A DNA stretch of 64,000 bases, from NCBI RefSeq assembly GCF_014199955.1, contig NZ_JACHOQ010000002.1, forward strand, positions 1 through 64,000, read 5' to 3'. The position numbers and the translations under genes are program-made. Positions 7,754 through 19,359 of the stretch are shown here, piece after piece. The notes under the pieces were generated by a model. It worked only from the letters and a program-made list of their open reading frames with translations, was not told where the DNA came from and made no database searches. How positions within the stretch are numbered: position 1 is the stretch's first letter; each line of letters begins with the position of its first letter. This stretch comes from Brevundimonas aurantiaca. Its GTDB lineage: Bacteria > Pseudomonadota > Alphaproteobacteria > Caulobacterales > Caulobacteraceae.

Positions 7754-9463
7754 ATGAACATTCAAGGATGGGGCGAGATCGCCCTGACCCTTGGGCTGGC
7801 CGTCATGCTCGGCTGGCCCATCGGCATTTATATGTCGCGCGTCTGGAACGGCGAGCGGACCTGGCTGGACCCGATGCTGAAGCCGGTCGAGGCCGTCTTT
7901 TACGGCGCGGCGGGCGTCGATCCGAAACGCAGCCAAGGCTGGCTGGCATATGCCGGCGCCCTGCTGGCCTTCAACCTGGCGGGCTTTGTGCTGCTGTACG
8001 CCATCCTGCGTCTGCAGGGCTCGCTGCCGCTGAACCCGCAGGGGTTTGCGGGCGTGTCGCCGCACCTGGCCTTCAACACCGCCGTCAGCTTTGTCACCAA
8101 CACCAACTGGCAGAGCTATGGCGGGGAGGCGACGCTGTCGACGTTCAGCCAGATGGTCGGGCTGACGGTACAGAACTTCGTGTCGGCTGCGACCGGGGCG
8201 ACCATAGCGGCGGCCCTGGCGCGGGCCTTCGTCGCCCATCGCGGCGAGGGCGTCGGCAACTTCTGGGCCGACCTGACGCGGACCACCCTCTATGTGCTGC
8301 TGCCCGCCGCCTTCGTGCTGGCGGTCGTTCTGGGCGGACTGGGCGTTGTGCAGAGCCTGGCGGCGAACGTTCAGGCGACAGGCGTCGAGGGCGGGTCCCA
8401 GAGCCTGCCGCTGTTTCCGGCGGCCAGCCAGGTGGCGATCAAACAGTTGGGCATCAACGGCGGCGGCGTCTTCAACGTCAACGGCGCCCATCCCTTCGAG
8501 AACCCCAACGCCATCACCAATCTTCTCAGCGCCGTGGCGATCAACGTCATGGGTTGGGCGGCCTTCTTCGCCTTCGGCCGCACGGCTCTGGCGGGACGCG
8601 ACGTCCGCGCTCTTGCGGCGGCGGCGCTGATCCTGCTGAGCGTCGCCAGCGCGGCCATGTATGTGATTGAGACCCAGCCGGCCCCGGCCCTGGTCGCGGC
8701 CCAGGTGGACGCCTCGGTCAATATGGAGGGCAAGGAGGTCCGCTTCGGCGCGCCCGCCTCGACCGTCTGGTCCGTGGTCACGACCGGCGCCTCGAACGGC
8801 TCGGTCAATTCGATGCACGCCAGCTATATGCCGCTGGGCGGGGCCTTGCAGATGTTCCTGATGCAGCTGGGCGAGATCCTGCCCGGCGGGATCGGGTCGG
8901 GCATCGCCATCATGGTGGTCATGGCCCTGCTGTCGGTCTTCGTCGCCGGCCTGATGGTCGGACGGACGCCCGAATATCTGGGCAAGAAGATCGAGGCGCG
9001 CGAGATCCAGTTCGCCATGATCGCGGTGCTGGTTCTGCCGCTGGCCATCCTGGGCTTCGCGGCGGTCAGTGCAGTGTTCCCCAACGCCTTGGCGGGGCTG
9101 CTGAACGACGGCCCGCATGGCCTTTCGGAGATCCTCTACGCCTACACCTCGGCGGCGGCGAACAACGGCTCTGCCTTTGCGGGTCTGACCGCCAACGCCC
9201 CCTGGTGGAACACGACCCTGGGTCTGGGGATGCTGTTCGGTCGGTTTGTTCCGGCCGTCGCCGTTCTGGCCATCGCCGGCAGTTTGGTCGTCAAGCCCAA
9301 GCTGGCGCCCAGCGCCGGCGCACTGCCCACCGACAACGGCCTGTTCATCGGCCTGCTGATCGGCGTGATCCTCATCCTCGGCGGCCTGCAGTTCCTACCC
9401 GCCCTCGCCCTGGGACCGATCGTCGAGCACTTCCAGGTGCTCGCGGCGGTCGCCGGCGCCTGA
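7754..9463 (+). CDS. kdpA: KdpA, K+-translocating subunit
   Basis: 569 residues, about the usual length for KdpA. It is polytopic (about ten helices), with the selectivity-filter loops of the SKT superfamily visible as [28 protein letters not shown] and [12 protein letters not shown]. The last is followed by [14 protein letters not shown]. KdpA binds K+ from the periplasm and passes it through the inter-subunit tunnel to KdpB. The gene follows kdpF by 18 nt, with GAGGAA as a possible ribosome site, and precedes kdpB by 18 nt. No abnormality was seen. Confidence 0.97.
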   Translation: MNIQGWGEIALTLGLAVMLGWPIGIYMSRVWNGERTWLDPMLKPVEAVFYGAAGVDPKRSQGWLAYAGALLAFNLAGFVLLYAILRLQGSLPLNPQGFAGVSPHLAFNTAVSFVTNTNWQSYGGEATLSTFSQMVGLTVQNFVSAATGATIAAALARAFVAHRGEGVGNFWADLTRTTLYVLLPAAFVLAVVLGGLGVVQSLAANVQATGVEGGSQSLPLFPAASQVAIKQLGINGGGVFNVNGAHPFENPNAITNLLSAVAINVMGWAAFFAFGRTALAGRDVRALAAAALILLSVASAAMYVIETQPAPALVAAQVDASVNMEGKEVRFGAPASTVWSVVTTGASNGSVNSMHASYMPLGGALQMFLMQLGEILPGGIGSGIAIMVVMALLSVFVAGLMVGRTPEYLGKKIEAREIQFAMIAVLVLPLAILGFAAVSAVFPNALAGLLNDGPHGLSEILYAYTSAAANNGSAFAGLTANAPWWNTTLGLGMLFGRFVPAVAVLAIAGSLVVKPKLAPSAGALPTDNGLFIGLLIGVILILGGLQFLPALALGPIVEHFQVLAAVAGA

Positions 9464-9481
9464 TCCTTCGGGCATCCTGAC

Positions 9482-11548
<2,067 letters not shown>

Positions 11549-11571
11549 TGCGCGCTTCCAAGGATATCTCC

Positions 11572-12303
11572 ATGCGTAATCGTCTCAACAAGGCCTCCGG
11601 CCGTAACGACGCCTGGTTCGCCGCCGCCAGTATCGCCGCAATCGCAGGCCTGGGCCTATGCAGCGAGGCCAAGGCGCAGGATGTTTCGGCAAACGTCGCC
11701 CTGACGTCCGACTATGTCTTCCGCGGCGTCAGCCAAACGCAGGAAGATCCGGCGATCTCGGCGGGCGTCGATCTGACCCGCAATGGCTTCTACGCCGGCG
11801 GCTGGGCCTCCAATGTCGATTTCGGCGACGACACCCACGCCGAGGTCGATCTCTACGCCGGCTATCGGCCCGAGGTGGCGGGCTATGCCCTGGACTTCGG
11901 CGTCATCGGCTATCTGTACGCCGGCCAGCCGGACGGCGCGGACTATGACTATGTTGAGCTGAAAGCCGCAGCCTCGCGCGCCGTTGGCCAGACACCCTTT
12001 GGATTGGCCACCCTGGGGACGGCGGTCTATTATTCGCCCGACTTCTTCGGCGCGTCGGAGGACGAGGCGACCTATGCCGAGATCAACGGCGCCGTCAGCC
12101 CGGCCGACAAATGGACCGTGTCGGGCGCCGTCGGCCGTCAGTGGGTGTCTTCGGACCTCGACTACACCACCTGGAACCTGGGCGCGGCCTATCAGCTGAC
12201 CGACACCCTGGCGGTCGACCTGCGCTATCACGACACCGACCAACACGACTTCGGCGACATCTACGGCGCGCGCGCCGTGGCGACGCTGAAGGCCAGCTTC
12301 TGA
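11572..12303 (+). CDS. TorF-family putative porin inserted in the kdp operon
   Basis: 243 residues from ATG 11572, chosen for the AAGGATA ribosome site; an ATG at 11548 overlapping the kdpB stop is the alternative. The N-terminus holds a long signal peptide ending SEAKAQD. The mature part begins VSANVALTSDYVFRGVSQTQ, the signature of the TIGR02001 (TorF) outer-membrane proteins. Alternating beta-strands follow (GFYAGGWASNVDF, EVDLYAGYRPEV) and the protein ends in ATLKASF with a terminal phenylalanine. Predicted role: an outer-membrane channel, plausibly for K+ given its place between kdpB and kdpC, 10 bp before kdpC. Function in K+ entry is inference from context. Confidence 0.85.
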   Translation: MRNRLNKASGRNDAWFAAASIAAIAGLGLCSEAKAQDVSANVALTSDYVFRGVSQTQEDPAISAGVDLTRNGFYAGGWASNVDFGDDTHAEVDLYAGYRPEVAGYALDFGVIGYLYAGQPDGADYDYVELKAAASRAVGQTPFGLATLGTAVYYSPDFFGASEDEATYAEINGAVSPADKWTVSGAVGRQWVSSDLDYTTWNLGAAYQLTDTLAVDLRYHDTDQHDFGDIYGARAVATLKASF

Positions 12304-12313
12304 GGCGACGATC

Positions 12314-12892
12314 ATGGTCAATTCGTTCCGTCCGGCCATCGTGATGATGGCCTTGTTCACCCTCCTGCTGGGGCTGGCCTATCCGCTAGCGGTGACGGGG
12401 ATCGCCCAGGCCGCCTTCCCCGGGCAGGCCAACGGCAGCCTGGTGCGAGACGCCGGCGGTCGGGTCGTCGGCTCGGCCCTGATCGGCCAGCCGTTCGCGG
12501 GCGCGACCTATCTGCACCCGCGCCCCTCGGCGGCGGGCGACGGCTATGACGCCGCCGCCTCGTCGGGCTCCAACCTGGGGCCGTTGAACCCGGACCTGGC
12601 GGGGCGGGTCGCCGAAAGCGCCAAGGCCATCCGCGCCGAGGACGGCCCTGGCCTCATCCCCGCCGATGCGGTGACGACCTCGGGTTCGGGCCTCGACCCG
12701 GACGTGTCCCCGGCCTACGCTCGGCTTCAGGCCGCGCGGATCGCCCGCGCCAGAGGCGTTTCCGTGCAGCAGGTCCAGACGATCATCGACGCGCAGACCG
12801 AGGGGGCCTTCCTCGGCTTCATCGGCCAGCCGCGCGTCAATGTCCTGCTGACCAATCGCGCGCTAGACGCCCGCTTCGGCGTGGAGGGCTGA
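12314..12892 (+). CDS. kdpC: KdpC, K+-ATPase assembly/affinity subunit
   Basis: 192 residues. One N-terminal membrane helix (about 8-28, with LFTLLLGLAYPLAVTGIAQ) is followed by the periplasmic domain with family landmarks GSALIGQPF, YLHPRPSAAG, ASSGSNLGPLNP and VTTSGSGLDPDVSP. KdpC joins KdpA and KdpB and raises the affinity for K+. It follows the porin by 10 bp and abuts the TTG start of kdpD without a gap. Normal length. Confidence 0.96.
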   Translation: MVNSFRPAIVMMALFTLLLGLAYPLAVTGIAQAAFPGQANGSLVRDAGGRVVGSALIGQPFAGATYLHPRPSAAGDGYDAAASSGSNLGPLNPDLAGRVAESAKAIRAEDGPGLIPADAVTTSGSGLDPDVSPAYARLQAARIARARGVSVQQVQTIIDAQTEGAFLGFIGQPRVNVLLTNRALDARFGVEG

Positions 12893-15580
12893 TTGCCCGA
12901 GACGGCGCCCGAAACGCCCGCGACTTCAGCCGTTCCGCGCCGCAAGCGCGGGCGGCTGAAGGTGTTTCTGGGCATGTCGCCCGGCGTGGGCAAGACCTAT
13001 GAAATGCTGCGCGCCGCCCGTCGGCGAAAGGCTGAGGGGCTGGATGTCGTCGTGGGTCTGGTCGAGACCCACGGCCGAAAGGAGACCATGAGCCTGCTGC
13101 GCGGCCTGGACGTCATGCCGCGCGCGCCGATCGACCATCGCGGCCGGTCGCTGATGGAGTTCGATCTCGATGGCGCCCTGGCGCGCCGCCCCGGGCTGCT
13201 GCTGGTCGATGAGTACGCCCATTCCAATGCGCCCGGTTCGCGCCATCCGAAACGTTGGCAGGACGTGGAAGAGCTGCGCGACGCCGGCATCGACATCTGG
13301 ACGACGCTGAACATCCAGCATCTGGAAAGCCTGTCCGACGTCATCCTGCGGATCACCGGCGTGCGGCAGCGCGAAACGGTGCCCGACAGCCTCCTGACCG
13401 AAGCCGACGACATCGAGGTGGTGGACATCACGCCCGAGGACCTCCGCGCTCGCCTGGCCGAGGGCAAGGTCTATGTGCCCGAGACGGCGCAGGTGGCGTC
13501 CGAGAACTTCTTCAAGCTGGAGAATCTGACAGCCCTGCGCGAACTGGCCCTGCGCCGCGCGGCCCAGACGGTGGACGATCAGCTGTTGTCCCATCTGCGG
13601 GACCGCGGCGTGTCCGGGCCCTGGGCGGCGAGCGAGCGGATCATGGTCCTGGTGGGCGGCGACGCCATGAGCGCGTCTCTGGTGCGGACCGGGCGACGGA
13701 TGTCGGACATGATGATGAACGCCCCTTGGTCGGTGGCCCATGTGGAACGGCCGTCGGGCTCGCGCTCTGACGCTCGCTCCATGGCGCGCCTGTCCGAGGC
13801 CTTCAAACTGGCCGAGCAACTGGGGGCGCGCCCGGTGACGCTGAGCGGCGACGACGTGGTGCGCGCCGTTCTGGATCACGCCCATCGCAACAACGTCACC
13901 CAGATCGTCATCGGCAAGACGCGAGGCGGGCGGTTCGCCGAATGGACCGGCCGGGCCCTGGCGACCGAACTGCTGCGCAAGGCCCAGGGCGTCGCGGTTC
14001 ATGTGGTGACCGAAGGCGATCTGGCGGCGCCCGAACCGGCGACGCGGGCGGGACCGCGCGGCGGCGCGGATTGGCGCGCCTATAGCGCGAGCGCCGGCTC
14101 CATCGGTGCGGCGACGGGCGTCGCCCTGCTGCTGGACACGCGGTTCGAGCGGGTCGATCTGGGCGTCATCTATCTGGCGGCGGTCGTGGCGGCTGCGGTG
14201 TTGAACGGCCTGCGCCCGGCCCTGGCGGCGGCGACCCTGGCCTTTCTGACCTACAACTTCCTGTTCCTTCAGCCGCGCTACAGTTTCCTGATCGGCTCGC
14301 CGACCGACTTTCTCACTCTGGTGCTGTTCTGGGCCGTCGCACTGGGCGCCGGGGCCCTGGCGGGGCGGGTGCGCGAACAGGCCCGCGCCGCCCAGAGGCG
14401 CGCCGCCGCCGTCTCGGCCTTGCTGGCCGCCAGCCAGACCCTGTCTGCCGCCCAGGATCGCGCCGGCACGGCTCTAAGCCTGGCCGAACAGGCGTCGGCC
14501 GCTGCGGGTGCGGGAGCCGTGGTCTTGCTGCCGGACGGAGACGACATCGTCCCGGCGGCCGCCAGTCCGGAAGGCGCGACCCTGGGCGCCGACGCCATGG
14601 CGGCCGCCCGCTGGGCCTGGATGCATGGCGAGGTCGCCGGACACGGCACCGGCACCCTGCCGCAGAGCCGATGGCGGTTCCAACCCCTGCAGGGGGTTCG
14701 GGGACGGGCAGGGGTGGCGGGCATCGACGCCTCGGCCGTGACGGCCGGTTCGGACGAGGAGCGCCTGGCCCTGGCCCTGCTCGATCAGGGCGCCGTTGCG
14801 CTGGAGCGCGCCGACCTTGCGGGACAGGCGCTGGAGACTGAGACTCTGCGCCGCGCCGACCGTTTCCGCGCCGCCCTGATGAACTCGGTCAGCCACGATC
14901 TGCGCACGCCCCTGTCCACCGTCCTGGGCTCGGCGACGACGCTGATCGACTATGGTGCGACCCTGAAGCCCGAGGTCCGCGACGATCTTTTGCTGAGCAT
15001 CCGCGAAGAGGCCGAACGCCTGTCCCGCTACGTCGGCGACCTGCTGGACATGACTCGGCTGGAGGGCGGCGGGCTGAACGTCCGCACCGACTGGACCGAT
15101 GTGCGCGACATCCTGAACGCCGCCGCCGACCGGGTGTCGCGCCGCCTGGGCCAGCGCAAGGTCACACGAGACTTTCCCGCCCAGCTCAGCATGGTCGAGG
15201 CCGATCCGGGCCTCTTGGAACAGGCGGTGGTCAACATTCTGGAAAACGCCATCGCCTACAGCCCCGACGGCACGACCATCGAACTGGCGGCTTATGAGGA
15301 TCGCGGCGCCGTCGTCATCTCCATCGAGGACGAGGGCAGGGGCATCCCGACTGCGGAGCTGGAAAGGGTGTTCGACAAGTTTCGGCGTATGGAGGAATCC
15401 ACCGACCGTGCAAAAGGGGCCGGCCTGGGGCTCGCCATCGCCAAGGGCTTCGTCGAGGCCATGCGCGGCCGCATCGCCGCCGCCAGCCCGATCCAGGACG
15501 GACCGGACGGTGAAAAGCGCGGAACTCGAATTCTGATCAGCCTGCCCAAGTCCATCGCCACCCATCCGGATCTGCTGTGA
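12893..15580 (+). CDS. kdpD: KdpD, K+/turgor-responsive sensor histidine kinase
   Basis: 895 residues starting with TTG directly after the kdpC stop. Order of domains: the KdpD N-terminal domain with Walker A GMSPGVGKTYE and LLLVDEYAHSN; a universal-stress-protein-like domain (about 245-375); four short membrane helices (about 400-500, DUF4118); a GAF-like linker; HisKA with NSVSHDLRTPLS (phospho-accepting histidine about residue 668); and HATPase with ENAIAYSP and GLGLAIAKGFVEAM. It senses low external K+ or osmotic conditions and controls KdpE. It overlaps kdpE by one base (GTGATG). Confidence 0.97.
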   Translation: MPETAPETPATSAVPRRKRGRLKVFLGMSPGVGKTYEMLRAARRRKAEGLDVVVGLVETHGRKETMSLLRGLDVMPRAPIDHRGRSLMEFDLDGALARRPGLLLVDEYAHSNAPGSRHPKRWQDVEELRDAGIDIWTTLNIQHLESLSDVILRITGVRQRETVPDSLLTEADDIEVVDITPEDLRARLAEGKVYVPETAQVASENFFKLENLTALRELALRRAAQTVDDQLLSHLRDRGVSGPWAASERIMVLVGGDAMSASLVRTGRRMSDMMMNAPWSVAHVERPSGSRSDARSMARLSEAFKLAEQLGARPVTLSGDDVVRAVLDHAHRNNVTQIVIGKTRGGRFAEWTGRALATELLRKAQGVAVHVVTEGDLAAPEPATRAGPRGGADWRAYSASAGSIGAATGVALLLDTRFERVDLGVIYLAAVVAAAVLNGLRPALAAATLAFLTYNFLFLQPRYSFLIGSPTDFLTLVLFWAVALGAGALAGRVREQARAAQRRAAAVSALLAASQTLSAAQDRAGTALSLAEQASAAAGAGAVVLLPDGDDIVPAAASPEGATLGADAMAAARWAWMHGEVAGHGTGTLPQSRWRFQPLQGVRGRAGVAGIDASAVTAGSDEERLALALLDQGAVALERADLAGQALETETLRRADRFRAALMNSVSHDLRTPLSTVLGSATTLIDYGATLKPEVRDDLLLSIREEAERLSRYVGDLLDMTRLEGGGLNVRTDWTDVRDILNAAADRVSRRLGQRKVTRDFPAQLSMVEADPGLLEQAVVNILENAIAYSPDGTTIELAAYEDRGAVVISIEDEGRGIPTAELERVFDKFRRMEESTDRAKGAGLGLAIAKGFVEAMRGRIAAASPIQDGPDGEKRGTRILISLPKSIATHPDLL

Positions 15581-16269
15581 TGACCGCCGTTCGCCCCCAG
15601 ATTCTGGTCATCGACGACGAACCTCAAATCCACCGGTTTCTGTCGCCTGCGCTCGACGCCGCCGGCTATGAACCCAAGCGCGCCGACAGCGGACAGGAAG
15701 GCCTGCGCGCCATCGCCCTGTGGAACCCCGACGCCGTGGTCCTGGACCTGGGCCTGCCCGATATGGACGGCAAGGACGTGCTGACGCGGGCGCGTGAGTT
15801 CTACAAGGGACCGATCATCATCCTGTCCGCACGCGACCGCGAGGCGGAAAAAATTGCGGCCTTGGACCTGGGGGCCAATGACTATGTGGAAAAGCCATTC
15901 GGCGTCGGCGAATTGCTGGCGCGCATCCGCGCAGGCTTGCGCCAAGGCATGCTGACGCCGGTCGCTGGCGGCGTGGTCACGGCGGAGGATGTCATAATCG
16001 ATCTGGACCGCCGGATCGTCACCCGCGCCGGCGAGCGGGTGAAGCTGCGGCCCAAGGAGTACGACGTCCTGGCCTATCTGGCGCGCAACGCCGGCAAGGT
16101 GCTGGGCCATGTCGATCTGCTGAAGACCGTCTGGGGCGCCGGCCACCTGCACGACGTCCAGTATCTGCGTGTCGTGATCGGCCAACTCCGGCACAAGCTG
16201 GAGAAAGACCCAGCCGAGCCCGCTTTGCTCGTCACCGAACCAGGCATTGGGTATCGGCTTGCCACTTGA
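15580..16269 (+). CDS. kdpE: KdpE, OmpR-type response regulator of the kdp operon
   Basis: 229 residues from ATG 15580, which overlaps the kdpD stop; a GTG at 15577 is possible. The receiver domain has the acidic pair DDE, the phospho-acceptor in VVLDLGLPDMDG, and the switch lysine in DYVEKPFG. A winged-helix output domain follows (LRPKEYDVLAYLARNAG, VRVVIGQLRHKLE-like). It activates transcription of the kdp genes when phosphorylated by KdpD. It is the last gene of the operon; no clear terminator follows before the recombinase remnant. Confidence 0.96.
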   Translation: MTAVRPQILVIDDEPQIHRFLSPALDAAGYEPKRADSGQEGLRAIALWNPDAVVLDLGLPDMDGKDVLTRAREFYKGPIIILSARDREAEKIAALDLGANDYVEKPFGVGELLARIRAGLRQGMLTPVAGGVVTAEDVIIDLDRRIVTRAGERVKLRPKEYDVLAYLARNAGKVLGHVDLLKTVWGAGHLHDVQYLRVVIGQLRHKLEKDPAEPALLVTEPGIGYRLAT

Positions 16270-16422
16270 TTCAGCCGACCGGTAGCCGAGGCGGGACGGC
16301 GGCGCCATGGCGATTATCTGAAGATGCTCTTTGGGTTAAAGACCTGACCGCCGACGGCGCTGAGAGCTGCTGTGGTCATAGAATGGCAACGCACATGGAG
16401 GCGACCTCAATGGAGGTTGGCC

Positions 16423-16919
16423 ATGCGCCAGTCTGACCTATTCATCCAACCCAAGCGCCATGGAACACGGGCTGGTCTGATCGGCCCCGAGGCGCCGCTC
16501 AAGCCAAAGCACATCTGGGCCTTCCGCCAGCGCTCATTCGTCATCCAGCAGAAGACGGGTAGGCCTGTGCCGTTCGAAATCACAGAGGCCGCGCGTGACG
16601 CAATCGCTGCCTGGTTAAAGGTCCGGGGTCAGCGCGATGAGGACTGGCTGTTCCCCAGTCGTAGCCGGCCGGGGCAGCACATCGGCGCCCGACAGGACGC
16701 CCGGCTCGTCGATCAATGGATTCGGATGATCGACCTCGAATCGCAGGGTACGGAACTCACAGCCTCCGCCGCACTAAGGTGTCTCTCGTCTACAAGGAGA
16801 CCGGTAACCTGCGGGCTTGCCGATTCCTATTGGGTCACCGGGCACTGGAGAGCACTGTCCGATACCTCGGCATCGAGGTGGACGACGCCCTGGAGATGTC
16901 AGAGCAGATCGATCTGTGA
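16423..16919 (+). pseudogene. Broken tyrosine recombinase (phage-type integrase)
   Basis: ATG 16423 has TGGAGG just upstream. The first frame reads PLKPKHIWAFRQ, then jumps at about 16531 to RSFVIQQKTGRPVPFEITE. Relatives have roughly 50 residues between these motifs, including the first catalytic arginine, so an internal deletion is likely. The frame is lost near 16741-16749: the C-terminal catalytic part YGTHSLRRTK, FLLGHRALESTVRYLGIEVD continues in another frame to the stop at 16919. HxxR and the region with the nucleophilic tyrosine (TVRYLG) are still readable. The gene is therefore doubly disabled. It marks a former integrative element, together with the transglycosylase and HTH genes downstream. 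Confidence 0.85.
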
Positions 16920-16924
16920 CTCTC

Positions 16925-16949
16925 GACCGGGCCTGAAACGGGCCCGGTC
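16925..16949 (+). terminator. Hairpin after the recombinase remnant
   Basis: Perfect 9-bp stem GACCGGGCC / GGCCCGGTC with loop TGAAACG, six bases after the recombinase stop. There is no long T-run, so it is terminator-like only. Confidence 0.5.
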
Positions 16950-17101
16950 ATGTCTGCTAAGGGTGGGTTTGAAAAGCATGCATCGCGCCCGAAAGCGTGC
17001 CTCAGATCCACGCGCGAATGTCCTCTATCCGGCATAATCCGCATGACCGCCGTTGGCGCTCAGTTGCCAGCCAGAGTGGCCAAGCCGGACGTTCGTCTGT
17101 G

Positions 17102-17721
17102 GTGAGGTATGCCAGCCGCGCGGCCCTCCTCCTGTGCCTCGTCAGCCCGACTATGGGCATTGGACCGGCACGGGCCCAGGCCGTGGACTGGTCCGCCGCT
17201 GGCGGCGGCTGTTCGGCTTCTCGTCTGAGGACAGGGAGGGCGTCGGTGAGTTCGAAGCGCTGAGCGACAGGATCGCGGCGCTCAGCCAGCCTTACCAGGC
17301 GGCTGTGGAGGCCGCCGCGCGGCGACACGGCCTCGACGAGAAGCTGCTTCACGCCGTCGTCATTGTTGAAAGCGCCTATCGACCCGAGGCCTGTTTGATC
17401 GCCGGCGCCTGTGGCCTGACCCAATTGATGCCCGGGACAGCCGCCGATCTTCAAGTTCCGAATCGTTTGGAGCCGGAGGAGAACGTGCGCGGCGGCGTGG
17501 CCTATCTGGCGCAGCAACTCGTCCGGTTCGGCGACGTGCGGCTGGCTCTGGCCGCCTACAACGCCGGACCCCCCGGGTGGCCCGGCTCGGACAGATCCCC
17601 GACATCGCCGAAACCCGCCAGTACGTCGCGAGCGTTCTGGGCTGCTACCTCCGCCCTGACGGCGGGCCGGCGGATCCTCACCGTCCAGCAATGCCAGCCT
17701 ACGGGAGGCTCCCAGTGGTGA
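17102..17721 (+). pseudogene. Conjugation-type lytic transglycosylase with three single-base indels
   Basis: The product is a VirB1/TrbN-like soluble lytic transglycosylase that would open peptidoglycan for a transfer apparatus. A GTG near 17102 begins a signal peptide (YASRAALLLCLVSPTMG...ARAQ). The frame then shifts near 17201 (VDWSAA to RRLFGF). The SLT core is intact: LLHAVVIVESAYRPEA (catalytic Glu), CGLTQLMPGTA, ALAAYNAGP. It shifts again in a C-run at 17570-17575 (then VARLGQIPDIAETRQYVASV) and shifts back near 17650 (LTAGRRILTVQQCQPTGGSQW, stop 17721). The indels lie in short GC repeats, so either decay or sequencing error could explain them. The stop overlaps the GTG start of the next gene. 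Confidence 0.8.
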
Positions 17722-17984
17722 CGGAGCCCGCGTTTTCGGCGGTGGAGGAGGGCGCGCTCCTGACGCGCGCCGAGACCTCCGCCTTCCTGGCGCAGCGGGG
17801 CATCCGGCTCAAGCCGGCCCCGCTGGCGCAGCTTTGGTCCACCCGGTCGGACGGACCTCCGTGTCTCCACGTCCGTTCAAAACCCTTCTATCCCCGCAAT
17901 CTGCTCGAAGCCTGGGCGGCGGCCCAGATATTGGGGCTCCGCACCGGCGCCCCCGCCGCCGCCCAGAGCCGACGCCGTGTCTGA
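17715..17984 (+). CDS. Small HTH-type DNA-binding protein of a mobile element
   Basis: About 88-89 residues from GTG 17715 or 17718, with GGGAGG at 17703-17708. Residues after LLTRAETSAFLAQRGIRLKPA look like the first helices of an excisionase/MerR-like HTH. A short wing follows (PPCLHVRSKPFYPRNLLEAWAAAQ), resembling small regulatory proteins next to integrases that control excision or transfer genes. Both ends overlap neighbours: the transglycosylase stop at 17721 and the GTG of the AlpA-like gene at 17977. I cannot name the family precisely; the HTH reading is by pattern only. Confidence 0.6.
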   Translation: MVTEPAFSAVEEGALLTRAETSAFLAQRGIRLKPAPLAQLWSTRSDGPPCLHVRSKPFYPRNLLEAWAAAQILGLRTGAPAAAQSRRRV

Positions 17985-18606
17985 TCGGACGCCCCGATCC
18001 GACGGCCCCAACCTCTTCTCCGCCCATCCGAAGGCGGTGAGGGAGCGGATCGTGACGGACGTGATCCTCGACCGCGCGGAATCGACGCCGGTTCCGCCTC
18101 CAAGAGGCCGGGCGACCCCGTTCCGGTTAAACGACGACGGCGTCCAGCCCGGCGGTCCGGATGACCGGCTTTTGCTCTGGCCCGAGGTTCAAAACCTCGT
18201 CGGCTTCAGCCGAACGACGGCCTGGCGCATGCAGCGGGCAGGACTCTTCCCTTGGCCCATACCCGTGTCCCCAGGTCGGGTCGGATGGCGGGAAAGCGAA
18301 TTGAACGCCTGGAAAAGGGCGAGGCGAGGCGCCGAACCGGTTCCCGGCCGAGCGCCGGGCGGCGAGCGGCGTTTCAGCCCGCCGAGCCCGCCGAGCCCGC
18401 CGCGTCTGCCGGGCATGCCGCTGGCGTCGCGGGAGAACGGTCCGTCCCGCGAGCGGGCGCCCGGTTCGGCGACGACGGGGTCGGTTCCGCCGCAATCCCC
18501 AACACCACCTCCACCTCCACCGTGTACGCCGCCCGCAGTGGCGGCGCGTAAGCCGCGACGACGTTCACCTGGTCCGGATCCAGCTCAGACGGACTTCGGC
18601 TTCTAG
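17977..18606 (+). CDS. AlpA-like transcriptional regulator with a proline-rich tail
   Basis: 209 residues from GTG 17977, overlapping the previous stop. The middle (about 65-115) matches the AlpA/MerR-type HTH of integrative elements: LLLWPEVQNLVGFSRTTAWRMQ, then GLFPWPIPVSPGRVGWRESELNAW. AlpA proteins activate integrase or excision genes. After about residue 125 the chain is low-complexity and proline-rich, with a 9-bp tandem repeat giving PSPPSPP and a run of prolines near residue 175. This tail is long for an AlpA protein and may be read-through into decayed sequence. It belongs to the same relic as the recombinase upstream. Confidence 0.65.
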   Translation: MSDRTPRSDGPNLFSAHPKAVRERIVTDVILDRAESTPVPPPRGRATPFRLNDDGVQPGGPDDRLLLWPEVQNLVGFSRTTAWRMQRAGLFPWPIPVSPGRVGWRESELNAWKRARRGAEPVPGRAPGGERRFSPPSPPSPPRLPGMPLASRENGPSRERAPGSATTGSVPPQSPTPPPPPPCTPPAVAARKPRRRSPGPDPAQTDFGF

Positions 18607-19359
18607 CCTTCATCTTCAACTCTGGCCCCGACCTCAACTTAGGCCTCGGTCGATGCGGCGACGGTCTTACGGGGCGGGCCCTCGACTGTATCGTCTGACT
18701 GGCGCCACCTCTTCAGGTGATCCCTAATTTCCGTCACTGCGTGGAGGCGCGCCATGACGTGGGAATGATCGACATGGTGCGGACTCGGTCCGTCATTTCG
18801 GGATCACTGAGGACGCTCCCCCGCGTCCATGGAGTTCGCGCTACCGACCCGAGGCGGTCAGGATCTGTTGGAAAGGCGAAGTGGCCAATCGACAGCCAAG
18901 GCAAGCACGATCTATCGCGGCCGATGCAAACAGCTGACGCCGAACGAATGGTCCCGCATGACTTCGCTCCGCTTGCCCGATCGCGGGCCAGTCGTGAGCG
19001 CTCGCTGGGTAGGTGGCTGATTAGCAGGCTGGGGACGAGCTGGTTCTACGCCATGGCCGACACGATTCACTTCGGGGCACAAGCGGGCGCCGACGCCTTT
19101 CGTCGCTGGATGATGGCGAGGGTCGATTAAGGAGACGGCGCGATCCGGCTGACGACAGTGCTGCGTGCTTGGCGGACTCTCGTTCTCTCTTCGCCTGAGA
19201 TGGTTCGGGCATATCGCCGAATCGCGCCTCAAACCGCTGTGGAAGTGAGACAGAACTCCCGGACCAGGCGAAACTGGAGATAACCGAACACACCTCGAAC
19301 GCCCTGAAAAGCCATCTGAAGCGGTGTTGTGATAGGCGGGTGTTTAGGTGGGCGTATAG
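18607..19359. other. Gene-poor segment between the element relic and tRNA-Ser
   Basis: No gene can be assigned with confidence. Two overlapping forward frames exist. One (18717-19130, 137 codons) ends with a plausible amphipathic stretch, WLISRLGTSWFYAMADTI. The other (18829-19020, 63 codons) includes LTPNEWSRMTSLRLPDRGP. Neither is recognised, neither has a strong ribosome site, and they could be two halves of one frameshifted gene. From 19131 on, only lower-GC non-coding sequence is seen. Confidence 0.4.

Noticed and set aside
18380..18410. CRISPR-like short repeat
   Set aside because: It is a 9-bp coding tandem repeat without spacers, in a proline-rich tail. No CRISPR array was seen in the window.
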